6,966 nucleotides of DNA from an uncultured Clostridia bacterium. GTDB taxonomy: Bacteria > Bacillota > Clostridia > TANB77 > CAG-508. Made by a program: the position numbers and the translations under genes. Position 1 is the first letter of the stretch. Every line of letters begins with the position of its first letter. The notes under the pieces were generated by a model, which saw only the letters and a program-made list of their open reading frames with translations, ran no database searches and had not been told where the DNA came from. The DNA is taken from contig CANQXC010000046.1 of assembly GCA_947627785.1 (NCBI GenBank), positions 1-6,966 of the forward strand, written 5' to 3'. Below, piece after piece: positions 5,416 to 6,966 of the stretch.

Positions 5416-6822
5416 CTATCTTTTAAATTTATCTTCATACCTAACAGTTTTTTCTGATGTAGTTTTTATTTCTAATCCGATCTTTTCTTTATATGGAAGC
5501 CATCCATATTGACTAGCATTTATTGTATGGTCATTAGCATCTTCTGGAATGTTATCTTTATCTTCTTGCCAACTATATGTCTCTAACTCTGTAATATGAT
5601 TTATACAAGTATCAACAACAAAATAATGCCCAGTATGTAACCATCCTAATTGTAAATTAATTCTATCTATTATTTTTATACTTTTATAAGCATCATTAAA
5701 TACATAAATGCAAGGATTAGTTCTTTTATATTTATTTAATTCAGTTATTGTTGCTTGGTCAGCACTATCAATAAAAACATTTCTTGCTAATCCACATTCT
5801 TTTTGATTTCTATTTAAAAAAGCGATAAAGTTTTGAACAGTATCGCTTGGAGCAATTGGATTATTTAAATCTCTATTGTTATATACTTTTTCATCTAGAA
5901 TTATCAATTCTCTATTATCAGTTATTCCCATAAATAACATTGCAATTGTATCAGGACTTTTTTGAGAATATGCTGTGTCTAACCCAGCACTAAAATAAAT
6001 ATATTTTTTTTGCTTAGCTTCTTCTTTAGTAATTACATGTTTAGTTATATCAAAGTTATTAAATACTAATCCTGTTGATTTTCCTCTCAAGCCCAAAATT
6101 TTGTTTTTATATAATTTCGTCCCTGTTGGAACACTATCTATTATTTGTTGTTTTTTTTCTTTTGTTAAACTTAAATTATGTTCAAAGCTAAAATACCACC
6201 AAGTCCAATCTGATGTTTGTGGTTGATTTAATTGTTTAAGTAATTCAATTGGTCCATCGTTTTTATATTTTTCTATCGGTCTAGATTTATTAACATATTG
6301 TGTATAACATTCTTTATTTGGGTCATCTGGATTGAGAGTACATAATTTATAATCTGCTCTCATAAATGCTTCTCTAACAAAATCCATATCTGCAATATTA
6401 AATTCATCTATGAATAAACCATAACATTGACCTCCTAAAGCTTTCTTCCATCTTGACTTATCATCATATCCTAATACATATATTATCTTGTTTCCTTTAT
6501 CAGTATGATAGATAATATGAGGCATTCTAATTTTGCCTTTACCAGTTGGATTATATTCTATTAATCCACCTTCTTCATAGTCGCCAAAAATCTCTATTAA
6601 ACCATTATCTGAATTTATTATATTTTTTTCAATAGTACCTAAATCTAAACCAGCAATTATACTAGCTTTAGAACTATTTGATTCTTCTATTCTAAACATA
6701 AATTTTGGAACAGCTACTGTTGTTTTTCCAGCTGCAGTTGTTCCCTCAAGAAATTCAGCTTCACATTTATGATGTAAAAAATCTATATATTTTTCACTTA
6801 ATGGAAATACTTCTTCATTCAC
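5416..6822 (-). CDS. terL: Terminase large subunit (packaging ATPase and nuclease)
   Basis: This is the motor ATPase and headful nuclease that docks on the portal and pumps DNA into the procapsid. It has 468 residues from the chosen GTG, a usual length. Seen in order: Walker A GTTAAGKTT near residue 27, Walker B GLFIDE near 135, and a TLNPD coupling motif near 163. The RNase H-like nuclease follows, with acidic residues in GLDTAY (near 280), FIDSAD (near 350) and DANDH (near 429). The start is GTG at 6822, because AGGTGG at 6833-6828 sits 5 bases upstream. A GTG three codons earlier (6831) lies inside that ribosome site. The start overlaps the terS end by 8 bases, and 14 to 23 bases separate its stop from the portal, depending on the portal start. 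It looks intact and resembles PBSX/Terminase_6-type enzymes. Confidence 0.96.
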   Translation of the reverse strand: MNEEVFPLSEKYIDFLHHKCEAEFLEGTTAAGKTTVAVPKFMFRIEESNSSKASIIAGLDLGTIEKNIINSDNGLIEIFGDYEEGGLIEYNPTGKGKIRMPHIIYHTDKGNKIIYVLGYDDKSRWKKALGGQCYGLFIDEFNIADMDFVREAFMRADYKLCTLNPDDPNKECYTQYVNKSRPIEKYKNDGPIELLKQLNQPQTSDWTWWYFSFEHNLSLTKEKKQQIIDSVPTGTKLYKNKILGLRGKSTGLVFNNFDITKHVITKEEAKQKKYIYFSAGLDTAYSQKSPDTIAMLFMGITDNRELIILDEKVYNNRDLNNPIAPSDTVQNFIAFLNRNQKECGLARNVFIDSADQATITELNKYKRTNPCIYVFNDAYKSIKIIDRINLQLGWLHTGHYFVVDTCINHITELETYSWQEDKDNIPEDANDHTINASQYGWLPYKEKIGLEIKTTSEKTVRYEDKFKR

Positions 6823-6966
6823 TCTTACCACCTAATTGTTTATTGATAGATGATAATATTTTAGTTGCTTTTGGATTATCAATCTGAACCTTAGATGTAT
6901 ATTCACCATCCATTTTATTTAATATATCCATAGCTTTGATTTTATCTAAAATTTCCTTGGAGTAAG
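6815..6966 (-). CDS. terS: Terminase small subunit, C-terminal end (5' part outside window)
   Basis: This is an open frame entering from the right edge. It gives 49 residues beginning YSKEILDKIKAMDILNKMDG and ending QLGGKSE before a TGA stop. The small subunit binds phage DNA and recruits the large subunit to start packaging. The K-x-K-A-x-D-x-L-x-K-x-x-G/D-x-Y pattern resembles the C-terminal part of Terminase_2-type small subunits, which often read KALELLGKHLGMFTDKVEV. Its position directly before terL supports the call. The last 8 bases overlap the terL start, which implies translational coupling. The DNA-binding helix-turn-helix would lie outside the window, so the family assignment rests on a short segment and on gene order. 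Confidence 0.72.
   Translation of the reverse strand, partial: YSKEILDKIKAMDILNKMDGEYTSKVQIDNPKATKILSSINKQLGGKSE
6828..6833 (-). promoter_or_regulatory. Ribosome binding site that fixes the terL start
   Basis: AGGTGG on the minus strand lies within the last codons of terS, 5 bases before the GTG at 6822. It overlaps the alternative GTG at 6831, which makes that earlier start unlikely. Confidence 0.6.

Noticed and set aside
6705..6887. Plus-strand open frame of 60 codons
   Set aside because: It is antisense to the terL start and terS end, both well supported. It has no convincing ribosome site or recognisable product.
1..6966. CRISPR array, insertion sequence, integrase or attachment site
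   Set aside because: No spaced direct repeats, no transposase or recombinase motifs, and no direct repeat pair that could mark an attachment site were seen.
1..6966. Stop-codon reassignment (recoded phage)
   Set aside because: Genes end at TAA, TAG and TGA, and none of these interrupts any recognised protein, so the standard bacterial code suffices.

Overview
The window is a late structural (head) module of a tailed double-stranded DNA bacteriophage or prophage. Every gene I can support lies on the minus strand, so the module reads from high to low coordinates: small terminase subunit (C-terminal end only), large terminase subunit, portal, a small unknown protein, a MuF-type minor capsid protein, a small charged protein, a tiny membrane peptide, a long structured non-coding stretch, scaffold protein, and major capsid protein (cut by the left edge). 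The DNA is very AT-rich, uses AAAGGA-type ribosome sites, ends genes at TGA as well as TAA and TAG, and the proteins resemble siphophage head proteins of Gram-positive bacteria. This points to a low-GC Bacillota host (Clostridia- or Erysipelotrichia-like). No integrase or repressor is visible, so lysogeny cannot be judged.

Region 6966-3670 holds packaging: terS, terL and portal, with overlaps or gaps of at most a few tens of bases. Region 3669-1715 starts with a minor capsid protein whose C-terminal third is an ADP-ribosyltransferase (ART) domain with its R, STT and EQE motifs in place. It fits the known MuF polymorphic-toxin layout, in which a toxin or effector domain is attached to a capsid protein. 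Two small genes follow it with tight coupling: 87 aa (4-base ATGA overlap) and a previously hidden 45-aa single-pass membrane peptide (2-base gap). An 82-aa unknown gene precedes it. Any of these three could be an immunity partner, but none is recognised.

Region 1714-1370 contains no gene. It is an almost unbroken chain of inverted repeats. Its core, read on the minus strand, folds as a tRNA-like cloverleaf: 7-bp acceptor, D arm, 7-base anticodon loop and T arm, but with a 53-base variable region carrying two extra hairpins and no encoded CCA. Further hairpins follow, then a likely rho-independent terminator and a possible promoter just before the scaffold gene. The placement suggests a transcript boundary between the packaging/effector genes and the scaffold/capsid genes. 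I could not match this RNA to a known family by eye, and it is the most likely undescribed element here.

Region 1369-1 encodes the scaffold and the major capsid protein. Together the genes would assemble a procapsid around scaffold and portal, package DNA with the terminase, and carry the MuF-ART protein inside the head, probably for release into the host.
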